Positions 42,770 to 51,831 are shown, numbered from the stretch's first letter. The stretch is DNA of 60,385 nt from Hyphomicrobium sp. (GCF_009026145.1 NZ_WBUE01000026.1:1-60385), one strand, 5' to 3'. Numbers and translations are program-made. Notes: generated by a model not told the origin, from the letters alone.

Positions 42770-43417
42770 TCACCTTCGTGGCGCAGCCCTTAAGCTGGCG
42801 CTCAATGCGTCGCTGCTCGTGAAGCGCTCGTTAACGAACTCGACGGCGATGCCGCGCTCGTGGTGGCGCACGACGGTGGCGCGACGCTTGTCGAGCATCA
42901 CCTCGGCGCCGAGCGGCGGCCGCGCCGGCGTGACGATTGCCGCGCCCGAGATGGAGAGATCGTGCAGCGGACAGACCATGGTGCTGCCGTCGGGCAGCAC
43001 GAGCAGCGCCGCCTCGTCAGCCGACACGCGGGGGAACTCGCGCTCCTCGCCTTCGGGTATTTCCGATTGAGCGGCGAGACGGGGTATCTGCATCGCGAGC
43101 TTGTCGCGCTTGCGCTGCGTACCGCTGATGGCCATGGCGAAGCTGCCGGGAAACAGGCGCACGACGCTGCCTTCGAGCCCGCCAAGATGCATGAGGTAGA
43201 CGATGAGGTTTTCGCCCAAACGCAGCGGCACCGCCGTCGTCATGGCGGCGCTTTCGACCGAGATATCGATGAGGCGGCAGGGATGATCGAGCTTATCGGC
43301 GCGCATGAAGCGGCCGGGCAGGCTCAGCGCGTAGCGCGGGAAGCGGCGCTTATTGGGTCCCTGATAGCCCGCATCGGCCGCAGCAATTGGCCGAAATGCA
43401 TCCGCACTCGTCGACAT
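42770..43417 (-). CDS. Tandem PilZ domain protein (c-di-GMP binding)
   Basis: A 215-residue protein with two PilZ-like units. The first starts NKRRFPRYALSLPGRFM with CRLIDISVESAAM; the second starts EREFPRVSADEAALLVLPDG with LHDLSISGAAIVTPAR. PilZ binding uses RxxxR and D/NxSxxG motifs: the first unit has RRFPRY but a poor DxSxxG (DISVESA), while the second has DLSISG but a poor RxxxR. Each half thus keeps a different part of the site. It lies next to the cysteine peptidase. Confidence 0.82.
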   Translation of the reverse strand: MSTSADAFRPIAAADAGYQGPNKRRFPRYALSLPGRFMRADKLDHPCRLIDISVESAAMTTAVPLRLGENLIVYLMHLGGLEGSVVRLFPGSFAMAISGTQRKRDKLAMQIPRLAAQSEIPEGEEREFPRVSADEAALLVLPDGSTMVCPLHDLSISGAAIVTPARPPLGAEVMLDKRRATVVRHHERGIAVEFVNERFTSSDALSASLRAAPRR

Positions 43418-43630
43418 AGCCGTTCCTGCGATTGGGCCGCCAAGGGCGGTCCGCTTTCCGCGAGCCAGGCCAAACGCGTACGCTGAAGGCTCTGTTCCGG
43501 CTTCGACTATGCAGGTGTGCGGCTTAACGAACGGCTAATTGCCGCGTCATTTCTGTATGCATCGCAGTTAGCGGACTGAGAAAGGGCCGCAAAATCGCGG
43601 GCAGGCCGCGCGGTGGCCGGGGTCCGATGG

Positions 43631-44278
43631 TCAGGACTTGTCGAGATCGGCGCGGCCGAGCCCGCCCTCGAAGACGCGGAACTGGCGGCGCTCGGAGCGC
43701 ACGATGCGCGCGTGATCGGCCGGTAGCAGCACCGGCACGTCGTTGCGGACGCGCCCCTCATCGACGATCGTCGGAGCGCCCCCGGGCCACACCAGCTCGT
43801 GAGCGATGATCCGCTTGCTGGTGAGGGGCAGCTCGCCCAGCCAGTGGGGCGGATCGAGCGGCACGAGCGCTCCCAGTACGCGGTCGATGTCGTCGCCGGT
43901 GTGCCGCAGAGGTAGCAGCAACACCTCGAACGGGGTCGAGGCGCGTGCCACCGGGGCCGCCTCCATGTGGATCCTCTCGACCGCGCCTTGCTTGGCGAGG
44001 GCGGCCAAGTGGCGGATCAGGGCGAGACGGTCCATCGCGGACCAGCCATCGAGGAAATTCGTGCCGCGCAGCTCGGTGCCGAAAATGTCGCAAACATTGG
44101 TGCCGGCGAGCCGGAAGCGATAGGCCTCGGCGTCGATGCGCTCGAGAATGAATGTGGAGGGCAGGATCGAGGCGATCCTCGCCGGCTCGATCTCGAACCG
44201 CCGCGGCGTAGTGCGATTGCCGCGGACCTTGTTCCAGTAGGCGAGTAGGATCTGGCTGGTCTTGTGTTTCAAATCCAT
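43631..44278 (-). CDS. PAS domain (PAS_5/DUF1331) protein
   Basis: A 215-residue protein of the PAS_5 group common in Hyphomicrobiales. The core begins QILLAYWNKVRGNRTTPRRF and EIEPARIASILPSTFILERI, followed by YRFRLAGTNVCDIFGTEL, the usual PAS elements. It lacks any output domain, so it probably acts by protein interaction or with an unlinked partner. A second region (LPADHARIVRSERRQFRVFE) is not assigned. Start ATG at 44278 (DLKHKTS) is the most likely; 44299 is possible. Confidence 0.8.
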   Translation of the reverse strand: MDLKHKTSQILLAYWNKVRGNRTTPRRFEIEPARIASILPSTFILERIDAEAYRFRLAGTNVCDIFGTELRGTNFLDGWSAMDRLALIRHLAALAKQGAVERIHMEAAPVARASTPFEVLLLPLRHTGDDIDRVLGALVPLDPPHWLGELPLTSKRIIAHELVWPGGAPTIVDEGRVRNDVPVLLPADHARIVRSERRQFRVFEGGLGRADLDKS

Positions 44279-44510
44279 GAGCGAACCGATAAGCGCCACG
44301 CCCCCGTGAGGGCCCCGTAAACGGCCGTCCCGGATCGGGACAATCTGGGTTCGCCGATCCGCTTCTGAGGCGTTAGGAGCAGCAACCGTGCCAGTGCCGC
44401 CCGGCGTTCACATCGTGGTTGCTGCAAGGGGCGGCTGACGTTAACTCTGCCGGCCGCGACGCGGTCTGCGATGGACCCGCGACACGGACGGGCTGCAACG
44501 AGGGCGACCG

Positions 44511-45236
44511 GTGAGCCGACACGAGCCGATGTTCAACGTGCCGGGCAGCGTGCTCGCGGTGCTGGCGCTGATGATTTCCGTCCATCTCGTCCGCCTCGGG
44601 CTGCCGGAGGCGTGGGACACCTGGGTCACCCTGGCGCTGGCGTTCATCCCGGTGCGCTATGCGGGCTTTGCGCAAGAACTACCGGGCGGCGAGATTGCGT
44701 CCGTCACCTCCTTTCTCACGCACACTCTGGTGCACGGCGATTGGGTGCATCTGGGGCTCAATGCTGCCTGGCTGGTCGCCTTCGGTGGCGCCGTTGCCAA
44801 CCGCGTGGGATCGCTTCGCTTCTTGCTCCTGTTCGGCTTCTGCGCCACCGCGGGAGCGGCGACGTTTCTCCTATTCAACCCCGGGCTGATGCTGCCGATG
44901 GTCGGTGCGTCGGGCGCGATATCGGGCCTGATGGGGGCGACGATGCGCTTTCTATTCACGGCGGTGGACGGTCGCGGTCTCGCCGCACTGCGGGAGGATC
45001 CGCGTTCGGCACCCCTGATGCCGCTCATGGTGGCCATCACCGACAAGCGCGTCGTGCTCGTTACGCTCGTTTTTCTCGCCGCCAATATCCTAGCTGTGCT
45101 CGGTCTCGGCAGCGTGGGCGAGAGCGGCATCGCCTGGGAGGCGCACATCGGCGGGTATTTCGCCGGCCTTTTAACATTCGGCTTCTTTGATGCGCCGCAA
45201 ACCGACAATTCATCCGGTTCCGCCAGGCTGCATTGA
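44511..45236 (+). CDS. Rhomboid family intramembrane serine protease
   Basis: A 241-residue polytopic protease. The catalytic Ser is in MVGASGAISGLMGA and the catalytic His in WEAHIGGYFAGLL; the conserved TLVHGDWVHLGLNAAWLVAF region forms TM2. Six TM helices are visible. Substrates in this lineage are unknown. A GTG start at 44511 is chosen; TTG and ATG alternatives lie within the next 15 bases. The CBS-domain gene follows 170 bases downstream. Confidence 0.85.
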   Translation: MSRHEPMFNVPGSVLAVLALMISVHLVRLGLPEAWDTWVTLALAFIPVRYAGFAQELPGGEIASVTSFLTHTLVHGDWVHLGLNAAWLVAFGGAVANRVGSLRFLLLFGFCATAGAATFLLFNPGLMLPMVGASGAISGLMGATMRFLFTAVDGRGLAALREDPRSAPLMPLMVAITDKRVVLVTLVFLAANILAVLGLGSVGESGIAWEAHIGGYFAGLLTFGFFDAPQTDNSSGSARLH

Positions 45237-45409
45237 ATGACTTGCGTCAGCGGCGTGATTGCAGCACGATGAACTGCCGACGGCTGGGCCGAGCGGCCAA
45301 CAAGGCAGATGACTTTGCGTCGATTGCCGGAGGGTGCGCCGCCGGGGAACTGGAACGCGACGGCGTCGTTTCTGGACTTCGACTGTCAGAGCGCAGTGGG
45401 AGGATGCAA

Positions 45410-45841
45410 ATGAATATCGGACAGATCCTGAAGGCGAAGGGACGAGCCGTTGCAACCGCGCGCCCGGACGCTTCGCTTCTGGAGATCGTCAACAAACTTG
45501 CACAAAAGAAGATCGGCGCCATCGTCATTGTCGGCGACAAGGGCGAGGTGGTCGGCATCGTCTCCGAGCGCGACGTCATCCGCAAGCTCGGCGAGCGGGG
45601 GCCGGAGGTGCTGAGCGAGCCCGTGTCCAAGAGCATGACCTCCAACGTCATCTCCTGCCAGGAAACGACGACGCTCGATGAGCTCATGGAAGTGATGACG
45701 CAGGGCCGCTTCCGCCACGTGCCCGTGATCGAGGATGGCGCGCTCGTCGGCATCGTCTCTATCGGCGACATCGTGAAGAACCACATCGCCGAGGTGGAAA
45801 TGGAAGTGACCGCCATGCGCGGCTACTTCGTTACCGGCTAG
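45410..45841 (+). CDS. Tandem CBS domain protein
   Basis: A 143-residue protein made of two CBS motifs: LLEIVNKLAQKKIGAIVIVG with VVGIVSERDVIRKLGER, and LDELMEVMTQGRFRHVPVIE with LVGIVSIGDIVKNHIAEVE. Stand-alone CBS pairs bind adenine nucleotides and modulate partner proteins such as IMP dehydrogenase-like enzymes or thioredoxin. GGGAGG precedes the ATG at 45410 by six bases; a second ATG lies two codons upstream. Confidence 0.87.
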   Translation: MNIGQILKAKGRAVATARPDASLLEIVNKLAQKKIGAIVIVGDKGEVVGIVSERDVIRKLGERGPEVLSEPVSKSMTSNVISCQETTTLDELMEVMTQGRFRHVPVIEDGALVGIVSIGDIVKNHIAEVEMEVTAMRGYFVTG

Positions 45842-45875
45842 GCACTTTCGCGCGCTTGCTGAAACGGGCGCCCCG

Positions 45876-46832
45876 CTAGGCGAGGGGGACGATGCCCGTA
45901 TGTGCGCCCGGCGCGTGGCGGCGGGCGTCGATCTCGCGGTGCATCTCGGAAAGATGCCGCTTGGCTGCATCCTCGCCGCGGCGGATCAGCTCCTCGGCGC
46001 GATGGAAATCGAACAGCCCGATATCGGAAAGGCGCAGGTTGATCATTGCGTCCGGCGGGTCGCCGGCGAGGCGCGAGCGCGCAATGCGGTCCTGCACGAT
46101 GTTGAAGGCCTCGACCATGACCGTGGAAATGCCGGGAACCGCCTCGCTCTTGCCAAGCACCTGGCGCTTCAACAGGTTGCGCATGGCGCTGCCGTTCTTG
46201 CCATTGACGGGCGGCGCATCAGCCTCAGCCTCGGCCGACACGTCGGGCTCGAGGTGCGGAACGATGGTGCCGCGGCCGCACACGTCGAAGTTCAGGTTGA
46301 CGGCGATCACGTAACGGGCGCCGTGCGCGCGGGCGACCGAGACGGGAATGGGATTGACCAGCGCGCCGTCGAACAGCCAGCGGCCATTGATCTTCACCGG
46401 TCGGAAGATGCCGGGCAGCGCGTAGGAGGCGCGCACGGCGTCGGCGAGGCGTCCGCGCGACAGCCAGATCTCGTGTCCGGTGCCGAGTTCGGTGGCGACG
46501 GCGGTGAAGCGCGGGTCGAGCTCCTCGATGTGCAGATGGCCCAGATGGCTCTCCAGCCGATCGCACAGGCGTTGGCCGTTGATGAGCGCTGTGCCGGCGA
46601 AGTTGAAATCGAGGTAGCCGAAGATGCGCCGGCGCGTCAGGTCGCGGGCGAACTCTTCGAGGGCATCGAGATGTCCGGCGGCGTGACAGGCGCCGACGAC
46701 GGCGCCGATGGAGGTGCCGACGATGATGTCGGGCTTGATGCCGGCTTCGACGAGAGCTTTGAGGACACCGATGTGGGCCCAGCCGCGTGCCGCGCCGCCC
46801 CCCAATGCCAGACCGATCTTTGCCTTGGCCAT
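45876..46832 (-). CDS. Patatin-like phospholipase (RssA/NTE family)
   Basis: A 318-residue patatin. The oxyanion hole and nucleophile are LALGGGAARGWAHIGVLKAL and DIIVGTSIGAVVGACHAAGH (GTSIG), and the catalytic Asp is in LFDGALVNPIPVSVAR (DGA). These enzymes hydrolyse phospholipids. The C-terminal half is helical and contains HLSEMHREIDARRH. It converges on the CBS gene. Targets are unknown. Confidence 0.88.
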   Translation of the reverse strand: MAKAKIGLALGGGAARGWAHIGVLKALVEAGIKPDIIVGTSIGAVVGACHAAGHLDALEEFARDLTRRRIFGYLDFNFAGTALINGQRLCDRLESHLGHLHIEELDPRFTAVATELGTGHEIWLSRGRLADAVRASYALPGIFRPVKINGRWLFDGALVNPIPVSVARAHGARYVIAVNLNFDVCGRGTIVPHLEPDVSAEAEADAPPVNGKNGSAMRNLLKRQVLGKSEAVPGISTVMVEAFNIVQDRIARSRLAGDPPDAMINLRLSDIGLFDFHRAEELIRRGEDAAKRHLSEMHREIDARRHAPGAHTGIVPLA

Positions 46833-47068
46833 GTCCTCACCTGCTTATGCGATGCCGCCTGTCTGACCCCAAGATCTGCGCTTGCTTAACGTCCTGGTGC
46901 GCATTTTGTGCCCCGTTGCGGCGACTCAGCGAATGCGCCCTCAACTCAGCATACGCCTCAGATATAAGCGTCCAAGATTAACCTTGCACTATGACGCAAC
47001 TCGTCTCGCACTGCGGTCGAAGCAGGTGCGATGCAACAACTAATACGGACTTCAGGTGGGGTTTAGTT

Positions 47069-47515
47069 TCAGCCGGGCTCGTCGGCGTCGGGCGCCATGA
47101 CGAGGTGCGCGCCCACTGCCGCTCCGCCGTTCACCGCAACGAGCCGGTAAAAGCAGCTGCGGCGGCCGGTGTGACAGGCCTGGCCATCACCCTCGACTGT
47201 GACGCGCAACCAGACGACGTCCTGATCGCAGTCGGTGCGCATTTCGAGGATGTTAAACACGTTGCCGCTTTCCGCGCCCTTTTTCCAAAGTGCGCCGCGC
47301 GAGCGGCTCCAGAAGTGGACAATGCCGGTCTCGATGCTGAGCGCGAGCGCCTCGGCATTCATGAAAGCAAACATCAAGACTTCGCCCGTGCGGGCGTCGG
47401 TGACGATCGCCGGGATGAGGCCATCGGCATCGAACTTCGGCTGGAAGTCGAGACCCTTCTCGATCTCGGCCTTGGAGCCGCGCGGGTTGAACGCATACGT
47501 CTTCGTAAAAGCCAT
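47069..47515 (-). CDS. hisI: Phosphoribosyl-AMP cyclohydrolase
   Basis: A 148-residue HisI. The zinc-ligand and catalytic segments are [17 protein letters not shown] and [14 protein letters not shown], with [17 protein letters not shown] and [16 protein letters not shown] upstream. The enzyme opens the purine ring of phosphoribosyl-AMP in histidine synthesis. It stands alone, without the HisE domain found fused in enterobacteria. The ATG at 47515 is 28 bases after the folE stop. Confidence 0.93.
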   Translation of the reverse strand: MAFTKTYAFNPRGSKAEIEKGLDFQPKFDADGLIPAIVTDARTGEVLMFAFMNAEALALSIETGIVHFWSRSRGALWKKGAESGNVFNILEMRTDCDQDVVWLRVTVEGDGQACHTGRRSCFYRLVAVNGGAAVGAHLVMAPDADEPG

Positions 47516-47543
47516 GCAAAAACCTGCTGAGTGAAGGGCCGAA

Positions 47544-48164
47544 CTATGCGCCGGCGCGCAGGCGCACCGCATCGAGGAAGCGCTGGCGCCAGCTCTCGTC
47601 CTTGTCGAACACGCCGGTGAAGTGCGTCGTCTCCATGACGGCCGCGGGCTGATTGACGGCGCGCAGCGTCATGCACTGGTGCGCGGCGCGGATCATCACC
47701 GCGACCCCGAGCGGCGCCAGGCTCTGCTGAATGGTCTCGCCGATCTGTGCGGTCAGTGATTCCTGCACCTGCAGACGGCGCGCGAAGATATCGACCACGC
47801 GGGCGAGCTTCGACAAGCCGACGACGCGCTTGTCCGGCAGGTAGGCGACATGCGCAATGCCGGTGAACGGGGCGATGTGGTGCTCGCAATGGCTTTCCAG
47901 GCGCACGTCGCGCAACAGGATCATGTCGGAGTAGCCGGAAACGTCCTCGAAGGTGCGCGCGAGCTCGGCGGCGGCGTCCTCGCGATAGCCGCTGAACCGC
48001 TCCTCGAAGGCCTCGACCACCCGCTTAGGCGTGTTGATGAGCCCCGAGCGCGCGGGATCGTCGCCGGCCCAGGCGAGCAGCGTACGCACCGCGTCCTCCG
48101 CCTCCTCGCGCGAGGGTTTGAGGCGCGGCGCCCTTTTGAGCTTGAGGCCCGGGGTATCGGTCAC
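47544..48164 (-). CDS. folE: GTP cyclohydrolase I
   Basis: A 206-residue FolE. Motifs in order are [54 protein letters not shown] and [19 protein letters not shown]. The zinc-binding Cys-His-Cys triad (CEHH and QCM) is intact. The enzyme converts GTP to dihydroneopterin triphosphate, the first step of folate synthesis. The C-terminus continues with [19 protein letters not shown]. It is upstream of hisI in the same direction and diverges from the IscU-like gene. Confidence 0.93.
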   Translation of the reverse strand: MTDTPGLKLKRAPRLKPSREEAEDAVRTLLAWAGDDPARSGLINTPKRVVEAFEERFSGYREDAAAELARTFEDVSGYSDMILLRDVRLESHCEHHIAPFTGIAHVAYLPDKRVVGLSKLARVVDIFARRLQVQESLTAQIGETIQQSLAPLGVAVMIRAAHQCMTLRAVNQPAAVMETTHFTGVFDKDESWRQRFLDAVRLRAGA

Positions 48165-48319
48165 GGGGCGCTCCTTTGGTGTGAGATCGCGCAGTTGCGG
48201 CTTTGCGGCAGCCTGTCCGGGCTGTGCGGGGCGACAGGGTGCCCTATATTATCGGCACCCGCGACGCGCTTGGGAAGGCCGGCGGGACCGAATTGAGCTG
48301 CCTCGCATCAGGGCGACAC

Positions 48320-48784
48320 ATGGCCGATCTAAACGAGATCTACAACTCGAGACTGCTGGAACTGGCGGCGCACATACCGCATTCGGCGCGCCTTTCCGCT
48401 CCCGATGCGACCGTCTCCGCGCACTCGAAGCTGTGCGGCTCGACCGTGTCGATCGACCTCAACATGCGCGAGGGAGCGGTGACCGGCTACGGGCAGAGCG
48501 TGAAGGCGTGCCTGCTCGGGCAGGCGGCTTGCGCCATCGTCGGCGAGCATATCATCGGCGCCACTGCTGCCGAGCTGCGCGATGTCGCCGGCGCCATGCG
48601 CCGCATGCTGAAGGAAAACGGCCCGCCGCCGGGGGGGCGCTTCGCGGATCTCGAGCTCCTGGAGCCGGTGCGCCACTACAAGGCGCGCCACGGTTCGGTG
48701 ATGCTGGTGTTCGATGCGCTCGAGCGCGCCGTCGACCAGATCGAGGCCAAGCGTGCGGTCGGCGCCAACGCCGCCACCGCCTGA
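48320..48784 (+). CDS. IscU/NifU-like iron-sulfur scaffold protein
   Basis: A 154-residue protein with the IscU fold: MADLNEIYNSRLLELAAHIP, AHSKLCGSTVSIDLNMREG and the helix GYGQSVKACLLGQAACAIVG. In IscU three cysteines hold the nascent cluster; here Cys39 and Cys64 are present (with Cys71 nearby), but the third position near residue 116 reads ARHGSV rather than HCS. It may use the extra Cys71 or another residue, or serve a different role. This branch is conserved near hisI-folE-yidD in Hyphomicrobiales as far as I recall. Confidence 0.8.
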   Translation: MADLNEIYNSRLLELAAHIPHSARLSAPDATVSAHSKLCGSTVSIDLNMREGAVTGYGQSVKACLLGQAACAIVGEHIIGATAAELRDVAGAMRRMLKENGPPPGGRFADLELLEPVRHYKARHGSVMLVFDALERAVDQIEAKRAVGANAATA

Positions 48785-48800
48785 CGCAGCGGGGCGGTCC

Positions 48801-49265
48801 ATGGCGGTGATCCGCGATCCATTGCAGCTCGCCGGGCGGCGCGGCACGATTTACCCGGCCGAGTTTGCCGCCGGTTTCGACGGGCGCATCAAGCGCGCCC
48901 TGACGGAAGCGCTGGGCCTCACGCAGTTCGGCGTCAACCTGACGACGCTCGAGCCCGGTGCCATGTCCTCGCTGCGTCATTGGCATGCGAAGGAGGACGA
49001 GTGCGTCTACATGCTGGAAGGTGAGCTCGTGCTCATCACCGACGAGGGGGAGTGCGTGCTGAAGCCGGGAATGGCGGCAGGGTTCCCGGCGGGCGAGGCG
49101 AATGGTCATCATCTCATCAACCGCAGCCCGCAGCCGGCGACCTATCTCGAGATCGGCACCCGCTCGAAGGACGAGGATGCGACCTACTCCGACGTCGATC
49201 TGCGCGCCGAGAAACGCGACGGGCGCTACCGCTTCGTGCGCAAATCCGGCGAGCCGTATGAGTGA
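48801..49265 (+). CDS. Cupin domain protein
   Basis: A 154-residue single cupin. Cupin motif 1 is SSLRHWHAKEDECVYMLEGE, and motif 2 is MAAGFPAGEANGHHLINRSP, with the metal-ligand histidines and glutamate in place. The protein is cytoplasmic and could be a small metal-dependent enzyme or binding protein. Its last eight bases overlap the yidD start. The start ATG at 48801 is 16 bases after the IscU-like stop, so the three genes probably form one transcript. Confidence 0.8.
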   Translation: MAVIRDPLQLAGRRGTIYPAEFAAGFDGRIKRALTEALGLTQFGVNLTTLEPGAMSSLRHWHAKEDECVYMLEGELVLITDEGECVLKPGMAAGFPAGEANGHHLINRSPQPATYLEIGTRSKDEDATYSDVDLRAEKRDGRYRFVRKSGEPYE

Positions 49266-49563
49266 GCATGGTCGAACGAGCCTGACCGGCGCGCTCCTGA
49301 AGGCTCCGATCCACCTCTACCGCTGGACGCTGAAGCCGTACGTCGGCTGGAACTGCCGGCACCTGCCGACCTGCTCCGAATACGCGCTCGAAGCCATCGA
49401 CAAGAACGGGCCCTGGCGCGGCTTGTGGCTCACCGTCTCGCGCTTGTCGCGCTGCCACCCATACGGTACGCGGGGGCTCGATCCGGTGCCCGACATTCGC
49501 GCCGAGCGGCACGCGCTTGCGCCCTGGCGCTACGGCCGCTGGCGCTGGCACAAGCTACCGTAG
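49258..49563 (+). CDS. yidD: Membrane protein insertion efficiency factor YidD
   Basis: A 101-residue YidD. The signature is PIHLYRWTLKPYVGWNCRHL, PTCSEYALEAIDKNGPWRGL and SRLSRCHPYGTRGLDPVPD, with the conserved cysteines. YidD helps YidC insert inner-membrane proteins. It starts inside the cupin gene (eight-base overlap) and is followed ten bases later by recO, so these genes are co-transcribed. Confidence 0.92.
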   Translation: MSEHGRTSLTGALLKAPIHLYRWTLKPYVGWNCRHLPTCSEYALEAIDKNGPWRGLWLTVSRLSRCHPYGTRGLDPVPDIRAERHALAPWRYGRWRWHKLP

Positions 49564-49572
49564 CGAGAAGCA

Positions 49573-50313
49573 ATGCAGTGGTCCGATGAGGGCATTATCC
49601 TGTCGGTGAAGCCGCACGGCGAGACGGCGGCCGTGGCGGAAATCTTCACCCGCGCGCATGGCCGCCATCTCGGCCTGGTGCACGGTGGGCGCTCGCGCAA
49701 GCTGCGTCCGGTGCTGCAGACCGGCAACCACGTCGACGCCACCTGGAAGGCGCGCCTCGCCGAGCACCTCGGCCACCTGCTCGTCGAGCTGCGCAAGGGG
49801 TATGCGGCGCAGGCGATGGAGGACCCGGCCGCGCTGGCCGGCCTCTCCTCGCTGTGTGCCTTGGCGCGCCTGCTGCCCGAGCGCGACCCGCACCCGGCGC
49901 TATTCGAGGTGGCGCTGTTCGTGCTCGGCTATCTCGACGAGCCGGAGGTGTGGCCGGCGCTGATGGTGCGCTGGGAGCTGGCGCTGCTCGACGAGCTTGG
50001 CTTCGGCCTCGACCTCTCGGCCTGCGCCGCCACCGGGAGCAAGGACGATCTGATCTACGTGTCGCCGAAGTCGGGCCGTGCCGTCTCGGCCACCGCCGGC
50101 GCCGACTACAAGGACCGGCTGTTGCGCTTGCCGGGCTTTCTCGCCAAGGGCCGCCAGGGAGGAGCCGCAACGCCCGACGATGTCGTCGCCGGGCTCAACC
50201 TCACCGGACATTTCCTCGAGACGCGCGTCTTGATCCCGCGCGAGGAAGAGATGCCGGCGGCGCGCGTGCGGCTCAAGGATCTGATGGTGCGCCGCGCCGC
50301 GCAGGCCGCCTAA
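49573..50313 (+). CDS. recO: DNA repair protein RecO
   Basis: A 246-residue RecO. The N-terminal OB fold begins MQWSDEGIILSVKPHGETAA and includes HLGLVHGGRSRKLRPVLQTG; the helical C-terminal half has VRWELALLDELGFGLDLSAC. RecO loads RecA onto SSB-coated DNA with RecR. No zinc-finger Cys set is visible, as is common in alphaproteobacterial RecO. Its stop overlaps the CAP gene stop on the other strand by four bases. Confidence 0.9.
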   Translation: MQWSDEGIILSVKPHGETAAVAEIFTRAHGRHLGLVHGGRSRKLRPVLQTGNHVDATWKARLAEHLGHLLVELRKGYAAQAMEDPAALAGLSSLCALARLLPERDPHPALFEVALFVLGYLDEPEVWPALMVRWELALLDELGFGLDLSACAATGSKDDLIYVSPKSGRAVSATAGADYKDRLLRLPGFLAKGRQGGAATPDDVVAGLNLTGHFLETRVLIPREEEMPAARVRLKDLMVRRAAQAA

Positions 50314-51020
50314 TTCGGCGCCGCCACCTCGGTGGTGTGGCGCGGGTCCGGTGCGACGTCGACCGTCACGCCCTCGGGACCGGCCTCGAGCGAATAGACC
50401 TGGCCGTCACGCGCCTCATAGCGCGCCGTGGCCTTCCTGGCCCGGCCGGTGATCACGTCGATGCTGCCGGGCAGGCACACCTTGTGGGTCATGTATTGCT
50501 CGCGCTCGAGGTCATAGCGCTTGCCGGCGAACTCGTAGGCGACGGTCTTCCTGCCCGTGTTGCGCACCTTGAACTCGTAGCGCGCCGTGCGCGGCCGCCC
50601 GAACAGCTGCACGGCGATGTAGCGCTGATCGTCGGGCGAGGCGCGCAGCACGGCGACGCCGATGTCGGTCAGATGCGGCAGCATGAGAACGCGGCGGTGG
50701 GTGGGCGAGTGCTCCCAGCCGCGCATGGCGCGATTGGCGTAGTCGCTCGGCGTGAATCTGCCGCTGTAGGAGGCCATGGCGAGGTTCTCGGCGATCTGGC
50801 AGTACGCATAGCCGGCCTTCTGCGCCCGCGTCGCCGGCGTCGACTCCTCGAGCGTGTGCGACAGGTCGGTGCCGGCGGCGAGGACACGCGCGTAGGCACG
50901 CGCGGCAGCCTCCAGCTGCGCATTGGGACGCACCGCCGCAAGCTCGTGCTTCCTGCGGAAGGCGTTCGTCATCTCGACGATGGCCACCTCGGCGGCCGGT
51001 ATGTCGGCGGTGATCGGCAT
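50310..51020 (-). CDS. CAP domain (SCP/PR-1-like) protein, copy 1
   Basis: A 236-residue protein. The CAP fold (about residues 8-150) shows IPAAEVAIVEMTNAFRRKHE, a His in LSHTLEESTP, YAYCQIAENLAM and AMRGWEHSPTHRRVLMLPHL, the cavity residues of the family. A C-terminal module (about 160-236) contains VCLPGSIDVITGRARKATA. There is no signal peptide at the ATG chosen (51020), unlike most CAP proteins. The open frame extends upstream over copy 2, but alignment to copy 2 favours this start. The two are tandem duplicates on the same strand. Confidence 0.75.
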   Translation of the reverse strand: MPITADIPAAEVAIVEMTNAFRRKHELAAVRPNAQLEAAARAYARVLAAGTDLSHTLEESTPATRAQKAGYAYCQIAENLAMASYSGRFTPSDYANRAMRGWEHSPTHRRVLMLPHLTDIGVAVLRASPDDQRYIAVQLFGRPRTARYEFKVRNTGRKTVAYEFAGKRYDLEREQYMTHKVCLPGSIDVITGRARKATARYEARDGQVYSLEAGPEGVTVDVAPDPRHTTEVAAPN

Positions 51021-51147
51021 GCGTGCGCCATCAGCGGCACGGGCGAGCAACTCCGCAGTCTCCCCGGAAACAAGCGATGCGGCCAGCGGTTTGCAGCGCA
51101 ATATCGCCGGCGGGGTGAAAAATCCGTGCCCGGACGACAAATTCGGC

Positions 51148-51831
51148 TCAGCGCGGTTTGCGGCTGACCTCGACGGCGATGCCGGCAGCGGTCGATTTGA
51201 TCGCGTACACCTGCCCATCTCCGGCTTCATACTGCGAGGAGGCGCTGGCCCGGCTCCCGGTCGCGAACGTAATGGTGCCCGGCAGGCACGCCGTGTGGGT
51301 GACGATCTCGCGCGGCGAGACGGTGTTATCCTCGCCGTTGAACGTATAGGCGACCGCCTGTGGCGCCGCATTCGTCACCTTGAAGCTGTACTTCGCCGCT
51401 TCGGGGCGGGCGAATAGCTGCACGGCGATGTAGTTGGGCTCCGTTGGCGAGGCGCGCGCCACCGCGACGCCGGTCTCGGTGACGAACGGCAGCAGCATGT
51501 TCTTGCGATGCCCGGGCGAGTCCTCCCAACCCTCGACCGCGCGGCGCGCATACTCGGCCGCGGTGAACCCACGCGTATCGAGGATCGCGGCGAGGTTCTC
51601 GCCCACCTGGCAATAGTGGTAGCCGGCCGCGGCGATGCGCTCGGCCGGCGTTGTGCCGTCCGCTGTGTGCGACAGCGCCGATTGGCCGGCGAGCTTCCTG
51701 GCGTAGCCGCGCGCCGCTGCCGCAAGCTTGGGGTTGTGCCGCACCGGCGCCAGCCTGTGCTGCGCCCGGAAGGCATTCGTCATCTCGACGATGGCGGCTT
51801 CCGCCGCCGGGATGTCGGGGAGGACGGGCAC
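51148..51831 (-). CDS. CAP domain (SCP/PR-1-like) protein, copy 2
   Basis: A 227-residue paralogue of the previous gene, aligned from the first residues (IPAAEAAIVEMTNAFRAQHR). It keeps LSHTADGTTP, YHYCQVGENLAAIL and WEDSPGHRKNMLLPFV, and the C-terminal ACLPGTITFATGSR module. By eye it is roughly half identical to copy 1. A GTG start at 51831 shares one base with the stop of the upstream membrane protein, suggesting translational coupling. No signal peptide is visible; an unusual export route or a cytoplasmic role is possible. Confidence 0.75.
   Translation of the reverse strand: MPVLPDIPAAEAAIVEMTNAFRAQHRLAPVRHNPKLAAAARGYARKLAGQSALSHTADGTTPAERIAAAGYHYCQVGENLAAILDTRGFTAAEYARRAVEGWEDSPGHRKNMLLPFVTETGVAVARASPTEPNYIAVQLFARPEAAKYSFKVTNAAPQAVAYTFNGEDNTVSPREIVTHTACLPGTITFATGSRASASSQYEAGDGQVYAIKSTAAGIAVEVSRKPR

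Noticed and set aside
43418..43630. Possible RNA gene between the PilZ and PAS genes.
   Set aside because: Only a 5-bp stem with a 3-base loop (CCGCCAAGGGCGG) is present.
46833..47068. Possible small RNA or gene between patatin and hisI.
   Set aside because: No strong hairpin, no U-tract and no protein-like short frame could be found.
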